Program-made: the position numbers and the translations under genes
The notes under the pieces: generated by a model
What the model was told of the DNA's origin: nothing
Databases searched by the model: none
Seen by the model: the letters and a program-made list of their open reading frames with translations, nothing else
Shown here: piece after piece, positions 52,171-61,909 of the stretch
Numbering within the stretch: position 1 is the stretch's first letter
Layout: each line of letters starts with the position of its first letter
NCBI GenBank assembly: GCA_964547995.1
Contig: CAZJRB010000007.1
Location: forward strand, 55,550 to 119,549
Length of the DNA stretch: 64,000 bases
Origin: CAZJRB01 sp964547995
GTDB taxonomy: Bacteria > Planctomycetota > Planctomycetia > Pirellulales > Thermoguttaceae
Direction of reading: 5' to 3'

Positions 52171-52927
52171 ACCGGCTTCGCGGCGGGTTGGACCAGGGGC
52201 GCGTCGCCGCAACCGGCGGCCGCCGTCCGAACCGCGACGGAATCGAAATCGTTGCGGTTGCCATTTGGGTTGGTTTGGCATCACTTTCACATCCATTCGG
52301 CAAAGCGGCTTGGTGCGAAGCGGGCCGGACGCTGGGATTTGCCGTTGCGGCAGCCGCAGACGTTTGGGGCGTGCTGTAACCGGCGACCGTTGTCTTCATG
52401 CCCGGCAGGATGTGCTTGGCTTGTTTTCCGATGACGACGCTGCCCTTGCCCTTCGGAATAAACCGCACGATCAGGCTGACCTCCTGCTGCGGCCCTCCCG
52501 CTTCGCTGCACGGGACCCAGACGCTGTAGGAATGTCCCAGGTTCGACTTGCTGTAGTGTTTTTCAAACTGTTCGGGTGTGAAGACGTACTTTCGATCCGG
52601 CTTTGCACTTCCCGGCTTGCGGCCGTTTTCGTCGAAGGCATACACGACAAGCGTGCCGTCGACCTTGATCGGTTGGTCATCCTCTTTTCCGTAGAACATC
52701 AGCCGGCCGCCGAACCCCCGCATCGGCGTATGATTCGCCTGGTAGAACACGGTATCCGCCCACATGGCCACAACCTTCTCGGGCACTTCCGGCTTGTCGT
52801 CTCCGAGCGGCCAGGCGAACGGCTTGCTCCAATCCGGCTTCTTCAGATCGAGTTGTGCACAACCGGCCACGATTGTCAGCAACGCTGCCGTCACCGCTAA
52901 ACGGCCGAGTTGAGGTGATCTGAACAT
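51731..52927 (-). CDS. Planctomycete lipoprotein with long antisense overlap
   Basis: A 398-aa protein with a lipoprotein signal peptide; lipobox LLTIVAGC, lipidated Cys23. The N-terminal domain (about residues 40-200; WADTVFYQANHTPMRGFGGRLMFYGKEDDQPIKVDG) is a conserved-looking globular region rich in beta segments. The last 150-180 residues are Pro/Ala/Ser-rich and are read antisense to the BON gene for 440 bp. The start follows AGGAAATCGC. The globular part is credible; the true C-terminus is less certain, because the overlapping frame may be spuriously open. It lies 20 nt after the secretin gene's stop, so they share a transcript. Confidence 0.65.
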   Translation of the reverse strand: MFRSPQLGRLAVTAALLTIVAGCAQLDLKKPDWSKPFAWPLGDDKPEVPEKVVAMWADTVFYQANHTPMRGFGGRLMFYGKEDDQPIKVDGTLVVYAFDENGRKPGSAKPDRKYVFTPEQFEKHYSKSNLGHSYSVWVPCSEAGGPQQEVSLIVRFIPKGKGSVVIGKQAKHILPGMKTTVAGYSTPQTSAAAATANPSVRPASHQAALPNGCESDAKPTQMATATISIPSRFGRRPPVAATRPWSNPPRSRFNRPGSIPAESAAPQAMAGPVDPRQAPWSQAPSASSVPDGRNPQGTASPGAVLANRQPASSWGVTPAAYRQPASAAPVPRQPQARYSPSRSRAPGGPIAPPNRGHGPWQPSPVVLPYHRPPALPAATAYGSAASSPVAPQAGYPTR

Positions 52928-52946
52928 GCGATTTCCTTTCGCCGCC

Positions 52947-55900
52947 CTAGCGATACAAGGGTGCTGCGGGTTGTAACCGTTGATGAGCGATCGGAACCAC
53001 CGGGGCAAAAGCGGGCCGGGTCGGCAGTCCGGCCGGTTCCACCGGCGGCTGTGCCGGTCCGGCAAAACGGGGTGATACGAAATGGGCGTTCCTCGCCGGG
53101 ACGCCGTGGCGGGGATCCGTTTGGCTGGGATTCAGGCGGGCCCTGTTGGCATGATAGACTGCCGGGGCGGCCTGCAAGCCGGGGAACCGCTGCGACGAAT
53201 CTTCGAGCGGGGGAACGATCCCGTGCTCGCCGGGAGGACTTGGCGGCGCCGGCACGATCTCCGGTTTTTTGACCGGCCCCTGCGGCGCTATAAGCGTCTC
53301 CCCGCTTGGATCCAGGTCGGGGTAGATCACCCTGGTCTCGGCGTCCGACCAATCGTCGGACCGGCCGCGCAATCCCCCTTCCCCCTGCAGCTCGATCACG
53401 TCGGCCAGACACCAACTCAGCCGCGAGACCTCGGTTTGCTTCAGTGCCTCAGCCTCGGCTTCCGAGCGGATGATGTGCGGGGTCATGATGACCACCAACT
53501 CTCTTCTTTTGATGTTCACGCCGTCGTACCGGAAGAGCCGCCCGATCAAGGGCAAGTCCCCCAGACCCGGTACCTGGCGATGGAACTCCGATTTCGACTT
53601 GGTGATCAGCCCTCCGAGCACGACGGTCTGGCCGCTCAGGGCGCTGACGGTGGTTTGGGCGGTCGTGGTGTCGATTTTCGGGGACTTGATTTCCTGGCCT
53701 TCGGTGAACGCGACCGGAATACCGTCCTCGATCGGTCCGACCTCCGACTTCTCGGCGTCGATCTCCATCACGACGAGGCCGTCGGGACTGATCCGCGGGG
53801 TGACGCCCAGAATGAGCCCGACGTTTTCCATCGTGATGCTGTTCGTCTGGCCCGTTTCGTTCGTTTGCATTCCGGTGATCCGCGGCACGCGCTGCCCGAC
53901 CTGGATAAAGGCCGGCTGGTTGTCGAGGGTCATGATTTGCGGGCGGCTGAGCACCTCGATGCGGTGAGAGCTTTTCAAGGCACGGATCAAGATGCTCACG
54001 CTCTCACTTGACGCCGAGAGCACGAGCCCGCCGAAGCCCAGCTCGTCGTTCATCCTGCCGACGGAAAAGTTCGCGATCCCCTGCGAGCCAACGGTGCCGG
54101 GCGACCGACCGTTAAGGGTACCTGTCGCTCTGTCCGCGGCGTTGTCCCCCAACGTCGCGCTGTTGAACAGGAATCCCGGGACTTGTTCCGCCGACACGAT
54201 TTGCTGATTTGTGACCTGGGGTTGGCCTGGATCGCTAATTGTTTGGCTGATGGTCTGGATCTCGCTCAGTAAGCTTCGGTCGAAGAGGATCGAGTCCTGC
54301 AGCCCCAATTCCACCCCGAACTCGTCCGTGTCGTTCAGCGAGACCTCGGCGATCAGCACCTGGATCATCACCATGGGGGGCCGCTCGTCGAGTTGCTCGA
54401 CCAGCTTGGCGACCTCCTCGAAGAACCGCGGCGTGGCGCTGACGATCAGGCTGTTGCTGACCGGCTCCGGCACCACCACGACCTCGCGTTCGATCTGTTC
54501 GAAGGGGCTCATCAAGGCGGGGTTGAGCTGCTGTACGTCGCGCTCGCTCCGCAGGAACTCGTTGATCGCATTGGCCACGTCCGTGGCCGGGGCGTTTTTC
54601 AAGCGATAGACCGCACTCTTGCGGTGGCGCACGTCGCTCTCGTCCAGGCGCAAAAGGATCGCCTCGACCACCTGCAAATCGCCCATCGACCCCGATGCGA
54701 TGATGCTGTTGGTTCGCACGTCGACCGCGAAACGAAGCTGGACGAGCGAGCTTTCACCCTCGCGGACGCCGGTCCGCACCGCCGGCTGATTGGCGGTTGC
54801 CTGTTGGCCGAACAGGGCTTCCAGCATGGTGGCCAGCTCGCTGGCGTCGCCGTTGACGACCGTGAAGACCTTGATTTGTGCTTCGGCGGCGGGGAGCTGG
54901 TCGAGTTGGCGGATCAGCGCCGCGATCAGTTCCATGCTGTTGGCGGGCGCGGAGACCATCAATGCGTTCGACCGGGCGTCGGCGGTGATCTGCACGTCGG
55001 AGAGGATACCCGACTTCAATTCCTTCCGTCCCTTGGCATCGATGGTCAAGAATCGCAGCATGGCCGATCGCTGCGTTGCCGCGCGTGCCGCAGCGGCAGC
55101 TTGATTCCCGGCGGCCGTCTGGCCGGTGATCGCCTGCTGCAAGATCGGCGCCAAGTCGGTGGCCAGAGAATTTTCCAACTGGAACACCCTCAATTCGTTG
55201 ACCGCGGCGCTGGTGGGCGTGTCGAGCCTAGCGATCAATTTCGCCACTTCGGCCATGTCGCGGGGGCGCGCCTGGACAATTAGGGCATTCGACCGCACGT
55301 CGACCGCCACGAGCACGCTCGGCCCCAATCCGCCCCGGTCGGCGAAGAATTCGTTGATCGTCACCTGGACCACCGACGCCGCCGCATAGCGCAATCGAAA
55401 CACCCGAAACTCCGTCTCCGGCGGTACCGGCTGATCCAACTGTTTTACGAGATCGATCACGGTCTGTACGTTTTCGCGCCGCCCGATCAGCAACAGCGAG
55501 TTCGGCTTTACCAGCGACGTGATGCTGACGGCGCCCTGCCGCGGCAGGAATATTTCGTCGTAGAGCGGGCGGACCAAATCGGCCATCGCCCGGCAATCGA
55601 CGTGCCGCAAGGCATAGACTTCGATGGCCGGCTCGGTTTCGGTGCTGAGTTGTTCGATCTGCTGGATGATTTTCAATACTCGGTCGACGTCGCTCCGGTG
55701 GCCGCGGATTACCAACACATCGAGTCCCTCGAGCATCTCGATCTGGACGGGGCCGATCAGGTCACCCTCAGTCGGTTCCCGCGCGGGCTGCAAATCCGCA
55801 TCATTTGCTCCGGGTTGCGGGACTGCGGGACTTCCCGGCTGAAAAACCTGGGCAACCCTTTTTCCGCCGGTCTTTCCCGAAATGCCGCGCCGATGGATCA

Positions 55901-56627
55901 CGTCAACTGCCCGACGCACACTTTGCGGATTAGCGTCTCGTAGCGACACGAGCCGCGTCTTCTGGTTGCCGGGAGGTTGCGGGCTGTCGAGAGTCTCAAT
56001 GAGCCGCACACAGGCATCGACCGCCCCATCCGGCCCCTGCACCGTCAACTGACGGGTCGGATGGTGAAGGGTCAACTGGATGCCGCCTGCGGGCAAGGAC
56101 AATTGATAGACTCGGAGTCCCGGCTCGTTCGTCAATCTCAAAGCAAGGCGGCTTCCGAAAATGCCCACCAGCGCAGACTCCATCTGCTCGCTGGTGGCAC
56201 GGTGCAGGCGTACGGAGGCCGACCTGGCCGCTTGCTCTTCGGGAACGGGAAGTGCGCGGCCGCCGGCTGCGGGTGCTTGCTGGGGAAGAGGGTTTTGCCG
56301 TGGGGGTGCCTGAAGCTGCTGCTGTGGCCTAATTCGCTGGGCGATTTGCGCCTGGAGCCCCACCGGGGCCTGGACCAGGATCTGGCCCGTCCGCTGGTCA
56401 AACCCGATTCGCACGTCCGGGAACCGCTGAAATTCGGCCCGAAGTCGCCGGGCGGTGGCCTGAACGTCCCCGCCTGGAGAGGGGTACGGCTTCAGAACAA
56501 TCGGGTCGGGGCTTGGCGGACCCTGGGCAAATGCTGTCGGCGCAAGGGCACCCAGCATCGCAACCGTTGCGAGAACGGCTGGTACCAGGAGGGAATCGGC
56601 TTTCCTAAATCTCGAAATCACAGGCAC
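52947..56627 (-). CDS. Secretin (GspD/PilQ-type) with expanded N-domains
   Basis: A 1226-aa outer-membrane secretin, nearly twice the usual length. It has a signal peptide (ending PTAFAQG near 35). At least seven N-domain-like units follow, with the [RYF]-x-L-x-x-[AV] and long-helix pattern: SVRLHRATSEQM, LVSLRDANPQS, ALRHVDCRAM, RLRYAAASVV, LENSLATDL, VVNGDASEL and RLKNAPATDV. A secretin domain lies from about 745 to 1055, with VLIAEVSLND, LSRPQIMTLDNQPA, VPRITG and LPLIGRLFR motifs. The C-terminus is Pro-rich. It would form a gated export pore. The GTG at 56627 lacks a strong Shine-Dalgarno. No other T2SS gene is in the window. Confidence 0.88.
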   Translation of the reverse strand: MPVISRFRKADSLLVPAVLATVAMLGALAPTAFAQGPPSPDPIVLKPYPSPGGDVQATARRLRAEFQRFPDVRIGFDQRTGQILVQAPVGLQAQIAQRIRPQQQLQAPPRQNPLPQQAPAAGGRALPVPEEQAARSASVRLHRATSEQMESALVGIFGSRLALRLTNEPGLRVYQLSLPAGGIQLTLHHPTRQLTVQGPDGAVDACVRLIETLDSPQPPGNQKTRLVSLRDANPQSVRRAVDVIHRRGISGKTGGKRVAQVFQPGSPAVPQPGANDADLQPAREPTEGDLIGPVQIEMLEGLDVLVIRGHRSDVDRVLKIIQQIEQLSTETEPAIEVYALRHVDCRAMADLVRPLYDEIFLPRQGAVSITSLVKPNSLLLIGRRENVQTVIDLVKQLDQPVPPETEFRVFRLRYAAASVVQVTINEFFADRGGLGPSVLVAVDVRSNALIVQARPRDMAEVAKLIARLDTPTSAAVNELRVFQLENSLATDLAPILQQAITGQTAAGNQAAAAARAATQRSAMLRFLTIDAKGRKELKSGILSDVQITADARSNALMVSAPANSMELIAALIRQLDQLPAAEAQIKVFTVVNGDASELATMLEALFGQQATANQPAVRTGVREGESSLVQLRFAVDVRTNSIIASGSMGDLQVVEAILLRLDESDVRHRKSAVYRLKNAPATDVANAINEFLRSERDVQQLNPALMSPFEQIEREVVVVPEPVSNSLIVSATPRFFEEVAKLVEQLDERPPMVMIQVLIAEVSLNDTDEFGVELGLQDSILFDRSLLSEIQTISQTISDPGQPQVTNQQIVSAEQVPGFLFNSATLGDNAADRATGTLNGRSPGTVGSQGIANFSVGRMNDELGFGGLVLSASSESVSILIRALKSSHRIEVLSRPQIMTLDNQPAFIQVGQRVPRITGMQTNETGQTNSITMENVGLILGVTPRISPDGLVVMEIDAEKSEVGPIEDGIPVAFTEGQEIKSPKIDTTTAQTTVSALSGQTVVLGGLITKSKSEFHRQVPGLGDLPLIGRLFRYDGVNIKRRELVVIMTPHIIRSEAEAEALKQTEVSRLSWCLADVIELQGEGGLRGRSDDWSDAETRVIYPDLDPSGETLIAPQGPVKKPEIVPAPPSPPGEHGIVPPLEDSSQRFPGLQAAPAVYHANRARLNPSQTDPRHGVPARNAHFVSPRFAGPAQPPVEPAGLPTRPAFAPVVPIAHQRLQPAAPLYR

Positions 56628-56807
56628 TTACGCATTTCATTGCGTCGTGCCCCCCTGAATCATTTTCGGCAGGGCGCACACGCCAGACATTGAGCGCACC
56701 GTCTGCACGTCTCGAATAATCGGCAAATTTTGCCCATCTCTCCAGTCTTCGCAGACAAAAGGGCCAAAATTTCCACCACGGCAGCGGCACGGCGAACGGT
56801 TGCTGCC

Positions 56808-58193
56808 CTAAAGACCGCCGGATTGCGATGGCAACAATGCCAAGGCCACGTTCATGTAGATGATGATCCCAACCAGGTCGATCAGCCCCGCAACGAAGGG
56901 GTTGCTCATAAAAGCGGGATCGAGGCCGAGCCGCCGGAACAGCAGCGGCAACACGGCGCCAAGCAACGTTCCGCAGAGAATGACCAGCAAGATGGTTACA
57001 GGGATGACCATTGCCGTCAACAACCTAGTCGGCCACCAGGGGAGGGGTGCGGCCGGCAAGGCGCAGAAATACCCCACCACGGCCAGGAAACCGCCCAAGA
57101 GAAGCCCCATCAGCAGTTCCCGCCGAACCACGCGCCACCAATCACCCAACGCAATGTCGGCGGTCGAAAGCGCCGTGATAATCAACGTTGCCGACTGGTT
57201 GCCCATGTTTCCGCCCGTCGAAATCACCAGCGGAATGAACAGCACCAGCCACACGTAGCTTTCGATCACGGATTCGTACTCGCGCAAGGCCAGGGCGGTC
57301 AGCATTGCGCCGAAGAACAGGATGGTCAACCAGATCCCCCGTTTCCAGGTGAGCGTGAGAAGGTGCGTTTCGAGGTAGCCTTCATCGAGTGGCGCAACCG
57401 CCGCACTGCGGTAGGCGTCCTCCACTGCTTCCTCGCGCATCACGTCGATGATGTCGTCATGGGTGATGATACCGAGCATGTGATGCTCATCGTCGACGAC
57501 GGGGATGGCCAGCAGGTCGTATCGGGCGACCTTCTCGGCCACTTCCTCCTGGTCGTCGGCCACGTTGACGGTAACCAGGTCGCGTTCCATGAGGTCGCCG
57601 ATTTGGGTATCCGGTTTTCCCATGGCAGAAACCAACTGCCGAAACGAGAGCAGGCCCCGGAGATGGTCTTCTTCGTCGACCACGTACAGGTAGTAGATGG
57701 TCTCGAGTTCCTCCGCCTGTTCGGCAATTCTCTTCTGGGCTTGCCCGACCGTGAGATCTTCACTGACCCGGGCAAACTCGGTGGTCATGACGGCGCCGGC
57801 GGTATCTTCGGGATAGGCACTGAGCCGCTGGATGTCGCGCCGCTCGTCGGTGGGGATCAGCGGCATCAGCTCGTCGACGATCCAGGGCCGCACGTTGGCA
57901 AGCAGGTCTACCCTATCGTCGGGCGGCAAGTGCCCGACAAACTCGGCGATCTCCTGGCGCGCGAGCGTTTCGATCATCTCGAGTTGCTTCGTCTCGTCGA
58001 GGAAGCCGAATATTTCGGTGCGAAGCGGCATCTTGGCGTGTTGCAAGACCGCCCACGACTCCTGGGCCGAGAGCCCCTCCATGAATTCCGCGGTCCGCGC
58101 AGCGTGCAACGCGGTGCAGAACTCGCGCAGGCCGTCGGCGTCGTTCTCGGCCAGCATTTCGCGGAGTTCGGGCAGATAGAGCGTGTTGGGCAT
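56808..58193 (-). CDS. mgtE: Magnesium transporter MgtE
   Basis: A 461-aa Mg2+ channel. The cytoplasmic part has the helical N domain (AEFMEGLSAQE, MPLRTEIFGFLDE) and two CBS domains (IYYLYVVDEEDHLRGLLSFRQL and LLAIPVVDDEHHMLGIITHDD), which sense Mg2+. Five transmembrane helices follow, with the pore motif PLVISTGGNMGNQS. The ATG at 58193 follows AAGGAAAGG; a GTG seven codons upstream is in frame. It is an independent housekeeping gene 180 bp upstream of the secretin gene in the same orientation. Confidence 0.92.
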   Translation of the reverse strand: MPNTLYLPELREMLAENDADGLREFCTALHAARTAEFMEGLSAQESWAVLQHAKMPLRTEIFGFLDETKQLEMIETLARQEIAEFVGHLPPDDRVDLLANVRPWIVDELMPLIPTDERRDIQRLSAYPEDTAGAVMTTEFARVSEDLTVGQAQKRIAEQAEELETIYYLYVVDEEDHLRGLLSFRQLVSAMGKPDTQIGDLMERDLVTVNVADDQEEVAEKVARYDLLAIPVVDDEHHMLGIITHDDIIDVMREEAVEDAYRSAAVAPLDEGYLETHLLTLTWKRGIWLTILFFGAMLTALALREYESVIESYVWLVLFIPLVISTGGNMGNQSATLIITALSTADIALGDWWRVVRRELLMGLLLGGFLAVVGYFCALPAAPLPWWPTRLLTAMVIPVTILLVILCGTLLGAVLPLLFRRLGLDPAFMSNPFVAGLIDLVGIIIYMNVALALLPSQSGGL

Positions 58194-58289
58194 CGCAGCA
58201 CCTTTCCTTGACACGTTGCTTCCGTCGTCACCGTCGAGGGCATCGACGTCTCGTGAATCTATCGAGTATGGCCGGAAGGGATCGGCGTG

Positions 58290-59798
58290 TCAAGATTTCT
58301 GAAGGACTACGAACCGGTTGCCGTTTTCAATCCGCACCAACAGAAGGATGCCTTTTTCCAGGGATTTACCCTTCAGTGCCGCCTTGAACTGCTCCACCGA
58401 ACCGACCGGTTTTCTCCCGACCCGGAGAATGAGCATCCCTTCGCGAATTCCGGCCAACGCTGCCATGCCGTCCCGCTCCACTTGGGTAACCAGCACGCCT
58501 GAGAAGCCCTTGTAACCGAGGCGCTCGGCCAACGGCGCGGTCAGATCACCGATTCCCAGCCCCAATTCCTTGTTGTAGTAGGCCGGCGAATCGTCCGTCC
58601 CGGGATCGTTCCCGCGGGAGGAACGGCTCGGCGCCGCGAGATCGCCGGGCAGCGGCCTGACCACGACCGTCAGCGTCTGCCTCTTTCTGTCGCGGAGGAT
58701 CTCGACTTTCTGCTTCGACCCGACGGGTGACCGCTCGACGATTTCCTGCAACTGTCGCGGGCCGTTCACTTTGCGCCCGGCGAAGGAGAGAATGACATCG
58801 CCTTCGCGGAATCCGGCTGCGGCGGCCGGCGTGTTCGGAAGGACTTCCGAGACCAGCACTCCGCGATTGTGCTCGATTCCGAGCGCGCGGGCGACCCGGG
58901 CATTGATCTCACCAATACCCACGCCGAGGTACGCACGCTGCACGCTGCCGCTCTTGACGAGTTGTCCGGTTACCCATTTGGCCAGATTGATCGGAATGGC
59001 AAAGCCGACGCCCTGGTACCCGCCGGTGCTGGAGGCAATCGCCGTATTGATCCCAATCACCTGGCCATCGAGGTTGACCAAGGGCCCGCCGGAGTTGCCG
59101 GGATTGATGGCGGCGTCGGTTTGCAGGAAGTTCGTCCGCTGGGCGGCGGCCAGCGGGCGCCCCTTGCCGCTGATGATGCCGGCACTGACACTCACTTCCA
59201 ATTCAAACGGATTGCCGACCGCGATGACCCAATCGCCGATTTCCATGGCATCGGAGTCGCCCAAGGCGGCTGCGGGCAGCCCCTTCGCCGGGATGCGCAA
59301 CACGGCCAAGTCGGTCTGCTCGTCGTTCTTGATGTCGGTCGCTTTGAACTGCCGCCCATCGGCCAACTCGACCAGGACTTCATCGGCCCCCTCGACAACA
59401 TGATTGTTTGTCAAGATGATTCCGCCGGGATCGACGATCACCCCGGAGCCGATCCCCCGGCGCTGTGGAATCCGGGGGTGCAATCGGAAGCCGGGAACAT
59501 CGTCGCGAAAGAAGTCCTCGAACGGCGTGTCCTTGAAGGGGTTTTCCCCGGGCACTCGGTTTTCCTCACCGCGCACGGACTTGACGGTCGTCTTGATCTT
59601 CACCACGGTGGGAATCACACGCTTGGCTGCCGCACGAAAGGCCCTGGAAAGGCTCTGGGCCTTTTCCACACCGTTGCGATCGGCCGCAGCCGAGGGGAAT
59701 TGGTCCTGTCCCGTGGCCCCGCGCCAGACTATCCCGCACGTGATCCCCACGATTAGTGTAATCGCAATCAGCCAGCAGCGATTCTTCACGTCTTTCAT
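58290..59798 (-). CDS. HtrA/Deg-type serine protease
   Basis: A 502-aa periplasmic protease-chaperone. It has an N-terminal signal anchor (about residues 8-26). The trypsin-like domain keeps the triad: His133 in TNNHVVEG, Asp163 in QTDLAVL, and Ser236 in NPGNSGGPL. Two PDZ domains follow (YLGVGIGEINARVA...AAGFREGDVI and LGLGIGDL...LAGIREGMLI). The frame is open 63 codons further upstream without protease features, so the ATG at 59798 with AGGAG 9 nt upstream is taken. It would degrade or refold misfolded envelope proteins. No direct partner gene is adjacent. Confidence 0.92.
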   Translation of the reverse strand: MKDVKNRCWLIAITLIVGITCGIVWRGATGQDQFPSAAADRNGVEKAQSLSRAFRAAAKRVIPTVVKIKTTVKSVRGEENRVPGENPFKDTPFEDFFRDDVPGFRLHPRIPQRRGIGSGVIVDPGGIILTNNHVVEGADEVLVELADGRQFKATDIKNDEQTDLAVLRIPAKGLPAAALGDSDAMEIGDWVIAVGNPFELEVSVSAGIISGKGRPLAAAQRTNFLQTDAAINPGNSGGPLVNLDGQVIGINTAIASSTGGYQGVGFAIPINLAKWVTGQLVKSGSVQRAYLGVGIGEINARVARALGIEHNRGVLVSEVLPNTPAAAAGFREGDVILSFAGRKVNGPRQLQEIVERSPVGSKQKVEILRDRKRQTLTVVVRPLPGDLAAPSRSSRGNDPGTDDSPAYYNKELGLGIGDLTAPLAERLGYKGFSGVLVTQVERDGMAALAGIREGMLILRVGRKPVGSVEQFKAALKGKSLEKGILLLVRIENGNRFVVLQKS

Positions 59799-60077
59799 CT
59801 CACCATGCTCCTCTCGAAAGACCCCGCATTTTCGCATTTTTCTATTACGGACCTGTTCTGCCGCAGGTTCGGCACCTGGTCGGAGCCAACAGCCCGCTGG
59901 AAAACCCCCTTCATTTTCCCGCACGACAACCGGCCGGGCAAGGGGATTTCCACCCCGGCAGCCCGTCAAACCGCCCCAATAACCCATTGCGGATTGACAG
60001 AAGCCGCTGCTATGGTTTATTTTATGCCAATAAGCCGGTATTTGGCCTCATACGAGGCTCCTCGAGGCGGGTTTTCC

Positions 60078-60818
60078 ATGTCTTCCAACGCCCAGAGCGA
60101 TTTCGATGCAACGTTGCTGCCCAGTTTGGAGGAATGTGAGCGACAGTTGGGCTACGTTTTTTCCGACAAGGGCCTACTCCATGCGGCCCTGACTCACGCC
60201 TCAGGGGCTGACCACCGGCTCGCCTCGAACGAGCGGCTCGAATTCCTTGGCGACGCCATTCTTGGGGCCATCGTCTGCGAGCAACTCTTCCACAAATACC
60301 CCGAGTATCTTGAAGGCGATCTCACGAAGATCAAATCGGTCGTCGTCAGCCGGCAGACTTGCGCCAAGCTCAGCGGTCTGCTGAACATGGAGAGGTTTCT
60401 GATTTTGGGCAAGGGGATGGCTACCCATCCGAGCATACCGACTTCGCTTCTGGCCGACGTGTTCGAGTCGTTGGTCGCGGCCATCTACCTCGACGGGGGG
60501 GACGATGCGGTTCAAAAATTCCTTCTGCCTCGCATTATTCCCGAAATCGAGCTGGCCGCTGAAGGCGAATCCGCCAGCAATTACAAGTCGCTCTTGCAAC
60601 AGTTGGCCCAGCGGGAACACGGCACGACGCCCTCCTACCAGTTGCTGGACGAGAAGGGGCCGGACCACAGCAAATGCTTCAAGATCGCTGCCCAGATCGG
60701 CAACAACCGGTTCCAGGCCGCATGGGGACGAAACAAGAAGGAAGCCGAGCAACGCGCTGCCCGAAACGCGCTAAGCGAAATCAAAGGTGAAGTGGCGCCC
60801 TTCCCGTCGGATGACTGA
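60078..60818 (+). CDS. rnc: Ribonuclease III
   Basis: A 246-aa dsRNA-specific endonuclease for rRNA and mRNA processing. The catalytic signature NERLEFLGDAIL gives Glu55 and Asp59; Asp127 and Glu130 in LADVFESL are the other metal ligands. A dsRNA-binding domain lies at about residues 165-235, with NYKSLLQQLAQ and KKEAEQRAARNAL. The ATG at 60078 has GAGGCGG upstream; the frame is open further 5' but lacks family features. The next gene begins 3 nt after the stop. Confidence 0.92.
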   Translation: MSSNAQSDFDATLLPSLEECERQLGYVFSDKGLLHAALTHASGADHRLASNERLEFLGDAILGAIVCEQLFHKYPEYLEGDLTKIKSVVVSRQTCAKLSGLLNMERFLILGKGMATHPSIPTSLLADVFESLVAAIYLDGGDDAVQKFLLPRIIPEIELAAEGESASNYKSLLQQLAQREHGTTPSYQLLDEKGPDHSKCFKIAAQIGNNRFQAAWGRNKKEAEQRAARNALSEIKGEVAPFPSDD

Positions 60819-60821
60819 CCG

Positions 60822-61808
60822 ATGCCCAGTGCCGTCGTTCTTTTTTCGGGTGGTCTTGACAGCATGTTGGCCGTCCGCATCCTGCAGCTTCAAGGCTTCG
60901 AGATCGAAGCGCTGAATATCCGCACCATCTACACCTGTTGTCAGCTTGCTTCAGCGGAAGCCGCCGCAGCCATGGGTGCCCGGTTGACCGTGCTCCCCGT
61001 TGAAGACAACTACCTCGAAGTGATTCGCAATCCTCTGTACGGATATGGCAGAGGAGCCAACCCTTGTGTCGACTGCCGTATCCACATGGTCGAGACGGCC
61101 GGACGATTCATGGAAGAAATCGGTGCTTGCCTGGTGGCCACCGGCGAAATCCTCGGCCAGCGTCCCATGAGCCAGCAGCGTCAACATTTGGGAATCATCG
61201 AGCGCCGGTCGGGGATGCACGGGCGGCTGTTGCGTCCCTTGTCGGCCAGACTCCTCCCACCGACTGTTCCCGAACAAGAAGGGTTGGTCGACCGCGAGAA
61301 GCTTTATGCCCTCCAGGGGCGGGGCCGGCGAGAAGTAATCGAGCTGGGTAAAGCGTTGCAGGTCCCCAAACTTCCAACGCCGTCGACCGGGTGCATGCTG
61401 ACCGAACCCTCGTTTGCGCGTCGCGTGTACGACTTGCTGCAATGTCACCCTGACGCCACCCGATGGGACTTCGAATTGCTCAAGTCCGGGCGACACGTTC
61501 GCTTCGACCGGACGACAAAAGTGGTGCTGGGGCGCAACGCGGACGACAATGCAGTTCTGGCGTCGTTTGCCGCCCGGCAGGATGCGCGAGCATCAGTCCT
61601 CTTGACGCCTCGAGATTTCCGCGGCCCAAACGCTCTCCTCCTTGGACGGTTCGACGAACCGGCCTTGGCGTTTGCCGGGGCCTTGGTCCTGCGTTGGTCC
61701 CGCCCCAAAGACCTCACGGGGGGGGAAATCGGCATTCAACAAGGCGACCGTCACCGGGTAATCCACGTCGAAAGAAGCGAAACGGCCGAACTGGCAAAGA
61801 CGCTCTGA
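60822..61808 (+). CDS. ThiI/MnmA-like PP-loop tRNA-modification protein
   Basis: A 328-aa protein. It has the PP-loop SGGLDSMLAV (residues 9-18) that binds ATP, a CVDCRIHM metal- or sulfur-relevant Cys pair (about 81-88), and a third Cys in STGCMLTEPSF (about 189-199). These suggest a sulfur-transfer or adenylating role on tRNA, related to ThiI or MnmA. The C-terminal 100 residues (FDRTTKVVLGRNADDNAVL) look like an NFACT-R-type RNA-binding segment. It follows RNase III with a 3-nt gap. The exact tRNA position modified is not deducible. Confidence 0.75.
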   Translation: MPSAVVLFSGGLDSMLAVRILQLQGFEIEALNIRTIYTCCQLASAEAAAAMGARLTVLPVEDNYLEVIRNPLYGYGRGANPCVDCRIHMVETAGRFMEEIGACLVATGEILGQRPMSQQRQHLGIIERRSGMHGRLLRPLSARLLPPTVPEQEGLVDREKLYALQGRGRREVIELGKALQVPKLPTPSTGCMLTEPSFARRVYDLLQCHPDATRWDFELLKSGRHVRFDRTTKVVLGRNADDNAVLASFAARQDARASVLLTPRDFRGPNALLLGRFDEPALAFAGALVLRWSRPKDLTGGEIGIQQGDRHRVIHVERSETAELAKTL

Positions 61809-61816
61809 GCACCTTT

Positions 61817-61880
61817 CCCCACAACAGTGGGGCATCAAGAAGCTAGAAACGCCCGGTCAATTGTGCCGGGCGTCTCTTTC
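61817..61880. terminator. Two hairpins between convergent genes
   Basis: CCCCAC-AACA-GTGGGG at 61817-61832 and ACGCCCGG-(9 nt)-CCGGGCGT at 61849-61873, followed by CTCTTTCT. They end the PP-loop gene on the plus strand; the second also serves the minus-strand lysine-repeat gene. Confidence 0.75.
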
Positions 61881-61909
61881 TCGTCGTAGCAATGGAATGG
61901 AAAGAAGGT

